From: Hoylesella loescheii
GTDB lineage: Bacteria; Bacteroidota; Bacteroidia; Bacteroidales; Bacteroidaceae
DNA length: 64,000 bases
Direction of reading: 5' to 3'
Assembly: GCA_021531755.1 (NCBI GenBank)
Contig: JADYUK010000007.1
Coordinates: 1-64,000 of the forward strand
Each line of letters starts with the position of its first letter. Positions within the stretch are counted from its first letter, which is position 1. Made by a program: the position numbers and the translations under genes. Of the stretch, positions 17,207 through 26,908 are shown one piece after another. The notes below the pieces were generated by a model, which was not told the DNA's origin, made no database searches, and saw nothing but the letters and a program-made list of their open reading frames with translations.

Positions 17207-19792
17207 ATGTCACTAAAAAAGACCATTTTTGCATGCATCATGGCTTTGGCATCACTGTCTGCATCAGCCCAAAGCCTGCTCCCTTACCAGAATCACCGTC
17301 TCTCTCCCGAGCAAAGGGCAGAGGACCTCATAGGACGCCTCACGCTTGAGGAGAAGGCTCGTCTGATGCTCAACAACTCCAAACCTATCGAACGACTGGG
17401 CATCCCAAGTTTCCAATGGTGGAACGAGGCGCTACATGGTGTAGGCCGCAACGGATTCACAACAGTATTCCCTATCACCATGGGCATGGCTGCATCGTGG
17501 GATGACATCCTGCTACAGCAATGCTTCGAGGCTGTCAGCGACGAGGCACGCATAAAGAACCAGCAGGCTAAGCGCTCTGGAGTTGTCAGCCAATACCAAG
17601 GCCTGTCGTTCTGGACTCCTAACATAAACATCTTCCGCGACCCACGATGGGGACGTGGACAGGAGACATACGGTGAGGACCCTTACCTGACGACACGCAT
17701 GGGAATGGCAGTAGTGAGAGGACTTCAGGGACCCGACGATGCACACTACCGCAAGCTCCTGGCATGCGCCAAGCACTATGCAGTACACTCTGGGCCAGAG
17801 TGGAACCGCCATACATTTGATATACAGCAGCTTCCAGAGCGTGACCTATGGGAGACATACATGCCTGCTTTCAAGACATTAGTGCAGGACGGACATGTGG
17901 AGGAAGTCATGTGCGCATATCAGAGGATTGACGGCAGCCCATGCTGTGGCAACACAAGATACCTGCAACAGATACTACGCGACGAGTGGGGATTCAACGG
18001 AATTGTCGTCAGTGACTGTGGCGCGATACGTGACTTCTACCAAGAGGGATGCCATGAAGTTGTGAAGACAGCCTCTGAGGCCGCTGGCAAGGCTGTCCTT
18101 GCGGGCACTGACCTCAACTGCGGCAGTGTATACAACCATATACCGAAGGCTGTCAAGGATGGCACGACAGACATGGAGACTATCGACCGTGCGGTGAAGC
18201 GTCTGCTCGTGGCACGTTTCCGTCTGGGCGATATGGACCCTGACGACATTGTTCCATGGACAAAGATACCCGAGGACAGGCTCTGCTCAAAACAGCATAA
18301 CAATCTCGCATATAGGATGGCACAAGAGAGTATGGTGCTCCTGCAGAACAAGAATTCCATCCTGCCTCTTAAGAAAGACGGCATAAAAGTAGCTGTCATG
18401 GGACCTAACGCAGCTGACAGCGTCATGCAATGGGGCAACTATAGCGGCTATCCGAAGCATACGGTGACTATACTCCAGGGCATAGAGAAAAAACTGAAAG
18501 GGCGTGGAACTGTGAGATATATCGGTGGATGTGGGCATACAAGCAACATTGCCCGCGTCAGCCACTTCACAGAGATGGTGGCTCCTGACGGCCAGCAAGG
18601 CATGGAGGCGACATTCTGGAACAACACGAAGATGGAGGGCGACGCAGCCAACAAAGTGGTGTTCAAGGCTCCTGTCCACCTGAACAACGGCGGCAATACG
18701 GTCTTCGCGCCAGGCGTGGAGCTTGAGAATTTCACGGCATCGCTGAGGGGGACGCTGTGCCCGAAAGAGGCTGGAGAGATAATCCTCAGTGTTGAGGCCG
18801 ACGACGGTTACCGCATGACTGTCAACGGAGAGATTGTGGCTGACCGCCTGAGATCCGCTCATGGTGTACAGAAGAAAGAACACAGGCTCAACGTAAAGCC
18901 AGGGGAGAAGTATGATATACAGATAGACTATATACAATTCTCAGGCATGGCTCATCTGCAATTCGACGCATACCACGCAGAACAACTCTCTGAGGAGTCC
19001 ATCCTCTCGCAGGTTGGAGATGCTGATGCCGTCATATTCGTGGGAGGAATATCCCCACGTCTTGAGGGCGAGGAGATGAAGGTTGACGCCAAGGGATTCA
19101 AGGGTGGTGACCGTACTGACATACAGTTGCCTGACTGCCAGCGCAGCATTATCGGACGTCTTAGCGCTGCCGGCAAGCGTATAGTGTATATCAACTGCTC
19201 AGGCTCGGCAGTAGCGCTTGTCCCTGAGACAGAGCGTTGTGAGGCAATCCTCCAGGCATGGTACCCCGGCGAGCGTGGCGGTGATGCCATTGCCGATGTC
19301 ATCTTCGGCGACTATAACCCATCAGGCAAGCTTCCAGTGACATTCTACCGCTCTGCCGACGACCTCCCTGACTTCCTCGACTACACAATGAAGAACCGCA
19401 CATACCGTTATTTCAATGGCAGTCCGCTGTGGGCTTTCGGCTACGGTCTGAGCTATACGACATTCTCTTTCGGCAAGCCAAGATACAAGGATGGCATCGT
19501 GACGGTCGATGTGAAGAATACGGGTGAGCGTGACGGCGACGAGGTGGTACAGGTCTACATACGCCGCACAGCAGACACTGAGGGGCCGAAGAAGACCCTG
19601 AAGGCATTCAAGCGTGTCACTCTGAATGCTGGCGAGACAAAGACAGTCGCTATCGACATGCCACGCTCGAGCTTCGAGGTGTGGGACGCCGAGACATCAA
19701 GCATGCGTCCGCTTCCAGGACGTTACGAGGTCATGGTGGGCTCATCGAGCCGTGACGAGGACCTCACGAAGGTCAATGTCAAGCTGCGTTGA
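17207..19792 (+). CDS. GH3 beta-xylosidase/beta-glucosidase with PA14 insert
   Basis: 861 residues with a signal peptide (cleavage after about SASA-Q, residue 21). The GH3 TIM barrel (about 35-340) carries the nucleophile Asp270 in GIVVSDCGAI. The alpha/beta sandwich domain is split by a PA14-like insert (about 460-600), and a fibronectin-III-like domain closes the protein (about 745-861). The early motif WWNEALHGVGR and the PA14 insert are typical of Prevotella Xyl3-type enzymes, so xylo-oligosaccharides are the likeliest substrate. It would act in the periplasm or on the surface. It is monocistronic, with its own promoter (17038) and terminator (19854). Confidence 0.92.
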   Translation: MSLKKTIFACIMALASLSASAQSLLPYQNHRLSPEQRAEDLIGRLTLEEKARLMLNNSKPIERLGIPSFQWWNEALHGVGRNGFTTVFPITMGMAASWDDILLQQCFEAVSDEARIKNQQAKRSGVVSQYQGLSFWTPNINIFRDPRWGRGQETYGEDPYLTTRMGMAVVRGLQGPDDAHYRKLLACAKHYAVHSGPEWNRHTFDIQQLPERDLWETYMPAFKTLVQDGHVEEVMCAYQRIDGSPCCGNTRYLQQILRDEWGFNGIVVSDCGAIRDFYQEGCHEVVKTASEAAGKAVLAGTDLNCGSVYNHIPKAVKDGTTDMETIDRAVKRLLVARFRLGDMDPDDIVPWTKIPEDRLCSKQHNNLAYRMAQESMVLLQNKNSILPLKKDGIKVAVMGPNAADSVMQWGNYSGYPKHTVTILQGIEKKLKGRGTVRYIGGCGHTSNIARVSHFTEMVAPDGQQGMEATFWNNTKMEGDAANKVVFKAPVHLNNGGNTVFAPGVELENFTASLRGTLCPKEAGEIILSVEADDGYRMTVNGEIVADRLRSAHGVQKKEHRLNVKPGEKYDIQIDYIQFSGMAHLQFDAYHAEQLSEESILSQVGDADAVIFVGGISPRLEGEEMKVDAKGFKGGDRTDIQLPDCQRSIIGRLSAAGKRIVYINCSGSAVALVPETERCEAILQAWYPGERGGDAIADVIFGDYNPSGKLPVTFYRSADDLPDFLDYTMKNRTYRYFNGSPLWAFGYGLSYTTFSFGKPRYKDGIVTVDVKNTGERDGDEVVQVYIRRTADTEGPKKTLKAFKRVTLNAGETKTVAIDMPRSSFEVWDAETSSMRPLPGRYEVMVGSSSRDEDLTKVNVKLR

Positions 19793-19853
19793 GACATCAA
19801 CCATCCATAATATGTGATACTGGACGGCACGGACAATTGTCCATATGAACAAA

Positions 19854-19900
19854 GGGAATCATGGTTGGCAGATGCTTTTTTGCCCCCTGATTCTCTTTTT
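19854..19900 (+). terminator. Terminator after the GH3 gene
   Basis: GGGAATCA pairs with TGATTCTC (one G-U), with inner GGCA/TGCC, followed by TTTTT. Confidence 0.7.
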
Positions 19901-19936
19901 CCATTTAAATAATGTTATTATTACGATATATTTTAT

Positions 19937-19944
19937 TAACTTTG
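19937..19944 (+). promoter_or_regulatory. Promoter -7 box for the MFS transporter
   Basis: TAACTTTG, 35 bp before the ATG. The -33 element is not clear. Confidence 0.55.
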
Positions 19945-19978
19945 CAACTTGTAAGTATAAACCCATAATAAACTCATA

Positions 19979-21394
19979 ATGACAGAATTTATACAGCGAA
20001 AGCTTAATGACTCTCCGGCAATGCGCTGGACAGCCCTTGTTCTCGTGGCATCGATGATGTTCTTCGGCTACATGTTTGTCGATGTCATGTCTCCTATTCA
20101 GGCTCTTATGGAGAGCCAGCGTGGATGGACACCAGATATCTTTGGCACATACGCTGCCTCTGAGTACATCCTTAATGTCTGTGGTTTCCTCATCATCGCC
20201 GGTGTCATCCTCGACAAGATGGGGGTACGTTTCACCGGTGAGCTGTCTGCCAGCATGATGTTTGCCGGTGCTGTTATAAAGTACATAGGCATAACGGACT
20301 GGTTCCAGACGACAGCATTCGCCGACTGGCTCAACACGTGGTGGGTAAGCATGCCAGCCAGCGCTAAGATGGCATCGCTTGGCTTCATGCTTTTCGGCTG
20401 TGGCTGTGAGATGGCCGGCACCACTGTCTCCAAGGCTATCGCGAAATGGTTCAAGGGTAAGGAGATGGCACTCGCTATGGGTCTGGAGATGGCCATTGCC
20501 CGTGTTGGAGTCTTCGCCATATTCTCCATCTCGCCGATAATAGCCGACAAGTTTGGCACTGTTGTCGCTCCTGTTGCGTTCTGCACAGTGCTTCTCCTCA
20601 TCGGTCTGATAACATTCACTGTATTCACATTCATGGACAAGAAGCTTGACAGCCAGCTCGGTGAGGATGCTGGCGAGGAGGCAAGCGACGAGGAGTTCAA
20701 GTTCAGCGACCTTGGAAAGATTCTCTCTTCCCAGGTATTCTGGATTGTAGCCCTTCTCTGTGTCCTCTATTATTCAGCAATATTCCCATTCCAGCGCTAC
20801 GGCGCGAACATGCTCCAGTGTAACCTTGACGGCATCACGGCCGAGGCTGCGTCAAACATTTTCCGCTGGTTCCCTATCGGAGCGGCTGTCATCACTCCGT
20901 TCCTTGGCAATTTCCTTGACCGCAAGGGCAAAGGTGCCACGATGCTCATTGGCGGTGCCCTTCTGCTCATCTGCTGCCACCTTATCTTCGCCTTTATCCT
21001 TCCAGAGACAAAGAGCGCCCTTCTTGCATACTCCACGATAGTCCTCCTCGGCATATCATTCGCCCTTGTTCCTGCTGCCCTCTGGCCGAGTGTGCCGAAG
21101 ATTATCGACGAGAAGGTGCTCGGCAGCGCATACTGTCTCATCTTCTGGGTGCAGAACATCGGTCTCTGCTTTGTGCCGAAGCTTATCGGCAATATACTCA
21201 CCTCTACCAACGAGGACAACCCAGCAGTCATTGCAGCAAAGCAGGCTGGCTCAGACTTCATACCATACGACTACACCGTACCTCTCGTTGTGTTCGCCGG
21301 ATTCGGCATCCTCGCCCTCATCATAGCCATCTATCTTAAGGCTGTCGACAAGAAGCGTGGCTACGGTCTTGAGGAGCCTAACATCAAGTCATAA
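19979..21394 (+). CDS. MFS transporter, MFSD1-like
   Basis: 471 residues with about 12 hydrophobic segments and a charged central loop (about 220-245, GEDAGEEASDEEFKF). The sequence around helix 1-2 (GYMFVDVMSPIQALM) and the A-like motif ILDKMGVRF are MFS features. It resembles the MFSD1 branch, which in animals includes dipeptide transporters; that link is inference. The next gene, 139 bp on and in the same direction, is a POT peptide transporter, which makes peptide or amino-acid import a reasonable guess. The substrate is not proven. Confidence 0.8.
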   Translation: MTEFIQRKLNDSPAMRWTALVLVASMMFFGYMFVDVMSPIQALMESQRGWTPDIFGTYAASEYILNVCGFLIIAGVILDKMGVRFTGELSASMMFAGAVIKYIGITDWFQTTAFADWLNTWWVSMPASAKMASLGFMLFGCGCEMAGTTVSKAIAKWFKGKEMALAMGLEMAIARVGVFAIFSISPIIADKFGTVVAPVAFCTVLLLIGLITFTVFTFMDKKLDSQLGEDAGEEASDEEFKFSDLGKILSSQVFWIVALLCVLYYSAIFPFQRYGANMLQCNLDGITAEAASNIFRWFPIGAAVITPFLGNFLDRKGKGATMLIGGALLLICCHLIFAFILPETKSALLAYSTIVLLGISFALVPAALWPSVPKIIDEKVLGSAYCLIFWVQNIGLCFVPKLIGNILTSTNEDNPAVIAAKQAGSDFIPYDYTVPLVVFAGFGILALIIAIYLKAVDKKRGYGLEEPNIKS

Positions 21395-21467
21395 TCCCAG
21401 AATGGCTCTTGGGCGATACGCCACAATATGCCTGATAGCACAGTATGTTGTGACGTATGGCCTGGGA
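21395..21467 (+). promoter_or_regulatory. Structured intercistronic element between two transporters
   Basis: Outer arms TCCCAG (21395-21400) and CTGGGA (21462-21467) enclose ATACGCCACAA and TTGTGACGTAT, which pair apart from one wobble-type change. There is no T-tract. It may be an RNA stability or partial termination element tuning the downstream gene. Confidence 0.45.
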
Positions 21468-21533
21468 ATATGGACCCTAATCTACAGAATTTATTAATCC
21501 TTATTATTAATCAACCCAAAACAAGACACAATT

Positions 21534-23072
21534 ATGTTTGAAGGACAACCTAAAGGCCTTTGGGCTCTTGCGCTGGCTAACACTGGCGAGCGTTTTGGTT
21601 ATTACACCATGTTGGCTGTGTTCCTGCTTTACCTCCAGGCGAACTTCCACTATGAGGCTGGTCTGGCGAGTACGATTTACTCCACCTTCCTTATGATGGT
21701 ATATTTCCTTCCGGTGATAGGTGGTATAGCAGCCGACCGCTTTGGATTCGGCAAGATGGTCACAACGGGCATCTTCATCATGTTCATCGGCTATCTGCTC
21801 CTTTCCGTACCTCTTGGCGGTGATCTTCCAGCAGCTGCCGCTATGGCTGTTGCCCTTATCCTTGTCAGCCTCGGCACAGGACTTTTCAAAGGCAATCTCC
21901 AGGTCATGGTAGGCCGTCTGTATGACTCGCCTGAGTATGCTGACAAGCGCGATGCCGGATTCAGCCTGTTCTATATGGCTATCAATATCGGTGCCATGTT
22001 CGCCCCGACAGCAGCCATCAAGATAATGGACTGGGCACAGAACAGCCTTGGCATAGCAGAAGCTGACTCTTACCATTTCGCTTTCGCTGTGGCATGTGTG
22101 AGCCTTATCGTCTCTATCCTTATATATTATTTCACATCATCGACATACAGCCACGTTCTTGCCAACGAGAAGCCGAAGGCTGCAAAGGCTGATGAGGCTA
22201 AGGCCGCTGTGCCTGAGCTGTCAAAGGCTGAGACAAAGGAGCGCATCATATGCCTCTGCCTTGTCTTCGCTGTCGTGATATTCTTCTGGATGGCATTCCA
22301 CCAGAACGGCAACACGCTGACCCTCTTCGCCCGTGACTACACACAGACATCATCTGTCGGACTGCAGAGCATGGCATTCGATGTGACAAACCTTGTGGCA
22401 TGTATCTTCATTGTCTATGGTCTCTTCGGTGTATTCCAGAGCCGCACGACAAAGGGCCGTGGCATAAGCACAGTCATCATTCTTCTTGCCATTGCATTCC
22501 TCGGATACAAGTACACGACCCTTGAGGGTGCCGTTGATGTCAAGGCTCCTATCTTCCAGCAGTTCAATCCATGCTATGTTGTGGCTCTCACTCCTGTCAG
22601 TGTCGCTCTCTTCTCATGGCTCAACCGCAAGGGCAAGGAGCCTACAAGTCCACAGAAGATTGGTCTCGGCATGCTTGTCGCCGCAGCCGCGTTCTGCCTT
22701 ATGATAGCTGGCTCGACAGGTCTTCTCTCACCTATGGACCAGGCAGCGGCCATCGAGAACAATGCCGACCCAGCACGTGTCAGCGCAAACCTCCTTATCT
22801 CGACATATCTTGTGCTCACCTTTGCCGAGCTGCTCCTCTCTCCTATCGGTATCAGCTTCGTCAGCAAGGTGGCTCCCCCAAAGTATGCTGGCCTCATGAT
22901 GGGTCTGTGGTTTGCAGCCACAGCTATTGGCAACCAGCTTGTCATGATTCCAGGCCTCCTCTGGGGACAGAACGTCTCTCTCCCTGTCATATGGGGTGTC
23001 CTTGCGGGCATATGCCTCCTCAGCGCTCTCTTCATCTTCTCTATAATAAAGAAGCTGAACAGAGTGGCATGA
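21534..23072 (+). CDS. POT family proton-dependent peptide transporter
   Basis: 512 residues with 12-14 membrane helices. The POT signature is near the N-terminus (LANTGERFGYYTMLAVFLLYL, carrying the ExxER-like GERFGYY), followed by GGIAADRFGFGK (MFS motif A) and the PTR2 block GTGLFKGNLQVMVGRLYD. It imports di- and tripeptides with protons across the inner membrane. The second half contains the long loop and FAELLLSPIGISFVSKVAPP. It is probably co-transcribed with the MFS gene upstream; a strong terminator follows at 23165. Confidence 0.92.
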   Translation: MFEGQPKGLWALALANTGERFGYYTMLAVFLLYLQANFHYEAGLASTIYSTFLMMVYFLPVIGGIAADRFGFGKMVTTGIFIMFIGYLLLSVPLGGDLPAAAAMAVALILVSLGTGLFKGNLQVMVGRLYDSPEYADKRDAGFSLFYMAINIGAMFAPTAAIKIMDWAQNSLGIAEADSYHFAFAVACVSLIVSILIYYFTSSTYSHVLANEKPKAAKADEAKAAVPELSKAETKERIICLCLVFAVVIFFWMAFHQNGNTLTLFARDYTQTSSVGLQSMAFDVTNLVACIFIVYGLFGVFQSRTTKGRGISTVIILLAIAFLGYKYTTLEGAVDVKAPIFQQFNPCYVVALTPVSVALFSWLNRKGKEPTSPQKIGLGMLVAAAAFCLMIAGSTGLLSPMDQAAAIENNADPARVSANLLISTYLVLTFAELLLSPIGISFVSKVAPPKYAGLMMGLWFAATAIGNQLVMIPGLLWGQNVSLPVIWGVLAGICLLSALFIFSIIKKLNRVA

Positions 23073-23164
23073 TATAATGGTGGCAGAGAGCCACCACAAG
23101 GCCGTTAGAGACATAGCCGTATGACAGGTTTATGTCATCAGCAACGGCCGACAGATACACGACA

Positions 23165-23210
23165 AAGACATCCGCCTCCGTGCTTTAATTGGCATGAAGG
23201 CGGATGTCTT
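23165..23210 (+). terminator. Terminator after the POT transporter
   Basis: A perfect 13-bp stem AAGACATCCGCCT/AGGCGGATGTCTT followed by CGTTTTG. Confidence 0.8.
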
Positions 23211-23221
23211 CGTTTTGTATT

Positions 23222-23289
23222 ATTACTGTCAGGGAAAGACGCTGAAGACCTTGACACAATGGTCTTCAGCATGTTTACCGGACAGTAAT
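23222..23289. repeat. Inverted-repeat element, ACTGTCC family (copy 2)
   Basis: Ends ATTACTGTC (23222-23230) and GACAGTAAT (23281-23289) are perfect, with an inner perfect 10-bp pair GCTGAAGACC/GGTCTTCAGC (23241-23250/23261-23270). The first 40 bases match 37295-37334 at 33 of 40 positions. Confidence 0.75.
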
Positions 23290-23357
23290 AGTTGTTTATA
23301 TTGTATCTAAGGATGGGGCACGGACAGCCCAGCGGGCTGCCTATGGTTTACAGCGGA

Positions 23358-23840
23358 TTATCTCTCGTGCATGAAATCCTCGCCGCAGTTGTTACAGTGA
23401 TGGTTGGCTTTCTTGCCGATGAAGAGGTCGAAGAGCAGGAGGAAGAGGCAGGCTATGGCGAATGGCCATTGTCCGAAATACAGCGCCACGACGAGCACTA
23501 CAGCCCAGAGCACTATATTCCAGCGCTTCTCTCGTATGATATTCCTCGGCCTTACCCTACGTGTCTCTGTGCGTGTGACATCCTCACTGCCGCAGCGTGG
23601 GCACCATGGTGTGATATCCTCACGCGAGTCTCTCACGCCCTTTACTATGTCGCGGGCCTTCTCGGCGTCCTCCTCGTAGACCCTTATGCTTATACCGGTT
23701 GTGCCGCCATAGGCCCCGACCACTGTATCCTCGTTCTCGTCATGTACAAGACAGACTATTCCCTCTGCTCCGAGTTTCTCCTTTATCTCGTCTGCATAGA
23801 CTGTATTGTCGCATTTGGCTATCTCTACAAGTTGTCTCAT
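23358..23840 (-). CDS. DUF2007-domain membrane protein with zinc ribbon
   Basis: 160 residues. The N-terminal 70 residues form a DUF2007-type domain (MRQLVEIAKCDNTVYADEIK, then GISIRVYEEDAEKARDIV). A zinc-ribbon pair follows: CPRCGSED at about 80 and CNNCGEDF near the C-terminus, with two membrane helices between them (about 108-140). The two half-ribbons flanking the membrane hairpin would meet on the same side. Function is unknown. It is monocistronic on the minus strand. Confidence 0.78.
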   Translation of the reverse strand: MRQLVEIAKCDNTVYADEIKEKLGAEGIVCLVHDENEDTVVGAYGGTTGISIRVYEEDAEKARDIVKGVRDSREDITPWCPRCGSEDVTRTETRRVRPRNIIREKRWNIVLWAVVLVVALYFGQWPFAIACLFLLLFDLFIGKKANHHCNNCGEDFMHER

Positions 23841-24072
23841 AAGCAGGTGTGCAGAATTATTTGTATAATGATTATATTGATTAGTGATGCAGAATCAGCA
23901 TGTGACATTATGGAGTGTATCGACTCCTACCCGACTGCTGTCACTTGCTGGTAATGCGCAGTAAGCGGTGCAGGGATTATATAGATAAATCCGCACACCT
24001 GCTTAATGCTATTTGTCGTGTTTTCTTTGTTGCTCCCTATCCTTCCCTCTCACATTATGCGCCCATAAGGCT
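23841..24072. other. Intergenic region, nothing recognised
   Basis: Non-coding stretch between the DUF2007 gene and the GH95 terminator. No promoter box or hairpin stands out. Confidence 0.4.
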
Positions 24073-24132
24073 GAGGCCAGGCACAGCGTCACTTGGGGTT
24101 TCTATGGTCCCAAGGGCGCCATGCCTGGCCTC
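24073..24132 (-). terminator. Cruciform hairpin after the GH95 gene
   Basis: GAGGCCAGGCA/TGCCTGGCCTC with a second inner stem CTTGGG/CCCAAG, five bases past the GH95 stop. Confidence 0.7.
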
Positions 24133-24137
24133 ATCTG

Positions 24138-26762
24138 TCATTCTGCTGCCACGAATGTGTATTCTGTTCCTGGTGTTGTCATCACGTCGTAGAGATATGT
24201 CGGGTCGAGCGGTGCGTAGACAATCTTCGACATGTCCTTCACTATTGGTGTCAGCACATCATAGCGTCTCATGAGCGGGTTCATGTTAGGCGAGTCTTCC
24301 TGGACGCGTGTCAGCTGCTTCCCGTTGGCCATCTGGAGCGCTGTCCGTGAGCGCAGGCGCAGGTTTCCGCCCACGGTAGAGCGTATGGTGATGTTCCTCA
24401 CCCTGCCGTTCTCCCATCTCATCCTGACTATCTCGAATCCTCCACGTGCCTTCAGTCCTGTCACTTCTCCGTATGGCCATACATCTGGTATGGCGGGGAG
24501 GAGGTGTACTGCCTCGTCGTGGCTCTGCACTATCATCTCGGCTATTCCGGCACAGCACCCGAAGTTTCCGTCTATCTGGAATGGCGGATGGGCGTCGAAC
24601 ATGTTGGCGTATGTCCCGCCGTCGGCATCACGTATTGTCGCCGTCGGCTCTTTGAGGTTCAGCTGGTTCTCTATCAGTTTGTATGCGTGGTTGCCGTCAA
24701 GGAGTCTCGCCCACAGGCATACTTTCCATCCCATGGACCATCCTCTTGAGGCATCGCCGCGCCCGAGGAGTGATTTTCTCACCGCTGCCGTCAGCTCCGG
24801 GGTGCGGAAGGGTGATATCTGGCGTCCCGGATAAGCACACCATAGATGTGAGACATGTCTGTGGCCAGTCTCCTCACGGTCCCAGTCGTCGAGCCACTCC
24901 TGCATCTGTCCGTACTGTCCCACCATCATTGGAGGCAGCTTCAGGCGCATATCGTCGAGGCTGTCGGCGAAAGCCATCAGTCTGGCGGCGGCGTCGCCCC
25001 ACATCGTCGATGCCATCATCTCGGCTGCCTGGCGGGTGGTATAGAGGAGGTCGTATATCATCTGGTTGTCCATCGCCACTCCCTGGAACACCGCGGGGCG
25101 GTAGTCTTTGTTGAAGACAGAGTCATGATAGCTCTCCATGCCGGGGTTGTTCTCCGGCGAGTTGGATGGAGAGGCCACGAGATATCCCGTCGCTGCGTCT
25201 GTCGTCAGAAAGTCCATGTAGAACCGGCAGGCATCGGCCATGATGGGGAAGGCTACGTCTGAGAGATACTTACGGTCGCCTGTGAAGAGGAAGTGCTCCC
25301 AGAGATGCGAGCAGAACCATGCGTTACATGTCGGCCAGATGCTGCACGGATGGTAGTCTACCGCGCCTGTCGAGCGCCAGATGTCTGTGTTATGGTGGAG
25401 AGCCCAGCCGCGTGCGCCATACATCTCGCGTGCTGTGGCACGTCCGGTCTGGCTGACATCTCTCACCATGTCGAGGAACGGCCAGTGACAATCGCTGAGG
25501 TTTGTCACCTCGGCAGGCCAGTAGTTCATCTCGACATTTATGTTCGTCGTGTATTTTGAGTCCCATGCCGGGTACTGTCCGGCATCAGGATTCCATATTC
25601 CCTGCAGGTTTGCTGGCTGTGTGCCGCGCTGTGATGATGATATCATGAGGTATCGTCCATACTGGAAGTACATGGCGGCGAGATGCGGGTCGGTGGTGTC
25701 TCGGAACTCTGCTATGCGCCTGTTTGTGGGCTTTGTCTCCTGCGTGGCGTTGCTGCCGAGGTCGAGTGTGACACGGTTGAACTGCTTCTGGTATATGTCC
25801 TCGTGTCTCGCGAGCGATGCCTGGTACTCTTTCTGTATGTTTCCCTTGGCGAGGAACTTGGTCAGCCCCGCCTTCGCTTTTGTCTCCGCGTCGGCTGTTA
25901 TGTCCTTGTAGCTGACGAAGTTTGTCGCCGACGATACGATGATATATGCGTCGGTAGCCTCGCTGACAGATACCGTGTTGCCTGAGAAGACGGTCTTTGC
26001 CTCTGGCGCTATGACTCGGATATAGGTTATGCAGTGGAGTCCGTTGGCCACATTCTCCATATTGGGCGCTGAGGGGACGCTGTACACACGCAGCTCGCCA
26101 TTCTCTGTGCCGGAGCGTGTCACGGTACAGCTGACGCGGTCCTTCAATGGCTGGCAGAAGCTTGTCTTGAACTGCAAGGCGCCTTTTCTTGAGGCCTTCA
26201 GGCGTATCACTATCACGTCATCGGCAAACGAGCTGAACGCCTCACGCTCATAGACGACACCATCGACGGTGTATTCTGTCCTCGCCAGAGCACGGTCGAG
26301 CGACAGCTCACGGCGGTAGTCCTTGGCGAAAGCATGGCTTGACGGGAATGTCAGCACCATGTTCCCCACTGACTCGTATGCCATTCCGTGGCCTGTGATA
26401 TTCCTGTCGGCTGTTATATTGTGCAGCGAGAGGTCCTGGGCTGTCTTGTAGTCACGGCGGTTCAGTGCGTCGCGTATCTCCCCGAGCCTGAAGAGAGCCT
26501 TCGGGTTGATATTGTTATATGGCGAGCCGCTCCAGAATGTGTCCTCGTTTATCTGTATCGTGTCGCTCTGAGTGCCTCCATAGACCATGGCGCCGAGGCG
26601 TCCATTGCCCAGCGGGAGAGCCTCAACCCAGTACTCGGCGGGGCGGTCATACCATAAGGTATTGTCTTTCCTCAAATCCGCGGCATGAGCTGGCAAGCCC
26701 ATGGCAGCAGACAGAACGAACGTCATGAGACATTTCATGACGCATTCCATGTTGTGTTTCAT
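24138..26762 (-). CDS. GH95 alpha-L-fucosidase or alpha-L-galactosidase
   Basis: 874 residues with a signal peptide ending near AHAAD (residue 28); alternative starts at residues 5 and 9 keep the signal. The N-terminal beta domain begins DNTLWYDRPAEYWVEALPLG with GNGRLGAMVYGG and NEDTFWSG. The (alpha/alpha)6 barrel holds GTQPANLQGIWN, NINVEMNYWPAEVTNLSDCH, and SPSNSPEN. These are GH95 landmarks. The family cleaves alpha-1,2-L-fucosides of xyloglucan or mucin, and some members cleave alpha-L-galactosides of xylan. The neighbourhood (GH3 xylosidase, xylulokinase) leaves both open. It is extracytoplasmic. Confidence 0.93.
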   Translation of the reverse strand: MKHNMECVMKCLMTFVLSAAMGLPAHAADLRKDNTLWYDRPAEYWVEALPLGNGRLGAMVYGGTQSDTIQINEDTFWSGSPYNNINPKALFRLGEIRDALNRRDYKTAQDLSLHNITADRNITGHGMAYESVGNMVLTFPSSHAFAKDYRRELSLDRALARTEYTVDGVVYEREAFSSFADDVIVIRLKASRKGALQFKTSFCQPLKDRVSCTVTRSGTENGELRVYSVPSAPNMENVANGLHCITYIRVIAPEAKTVFSGNTVSVSEATDAYIIVSSATNFVSYKDITADAETKAKAGLTKFLAKGNIQKEYQASLARHEDIYQKQFNRVTLDLGSNATQETKPTNRRIAEFRDTTDPHLAAMYFQYGRYLMISSSQRGTQPANLQGIWNPDAGQYPAWDSKYTTNINVEMNYWPAEVTNLSDCHWPFLDMVRDVSQTGRATAREMYGARGWALHHNTDIWRSTGAVDYHPCSIWPTCNAWFCSHLWEHFLFTGDRKYLSDVAFPIMADACRFYMDFLTTDAATGYLVASPSNSPENNPGMESYHDSVFNKDYRPAVFQGVAMDNQMIYDLLYTTRQAAEMMASTMWGDAAARLMAFADSLDDMRLKLPPMMVGQYGQMQEWLDDWDREETGHRHVSHLWCAYPGRQISPFRTPELTAAVRKSLLGRGDASRGWSMGWKVCLWARLLDGNHAYKLIENQLNLKEPTATIRDADGGTYANMFDAHPPFQIDGNFGCCAGIAEMIVQSHDEAVHLLPAIPDVWPYGEVTGLKARGGFEIVRMRWENGRVRNITIRSTVGGNLRLRSRTALQMANGKQLTRVQEDSPNMNPLMRRYDVLTPIVKDMSKIVYAPLDPTYLYDVMTTPGTEYTFVAAE

Positions 26763-26908
26763 AATAATCCTGTGTGTCTTTTTGATTATATTCCTTTTAT
26801 TCTATCCTGTCCATAAGTCCCATATGAAAGTCGGCGGGCCGCTGTCTACACCTTGCATGGAGTAAGCGTGCGTGGCGTATAGCCATAGGGCGACGGCCTT
26901 TCCTGCTG

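Noticed and set aside
24271-25262. Several long plus-strand ORFs inside GH95
   Set aside because: They lie entirely within the GH95 coding sequence and have low-complexity shadow composition.
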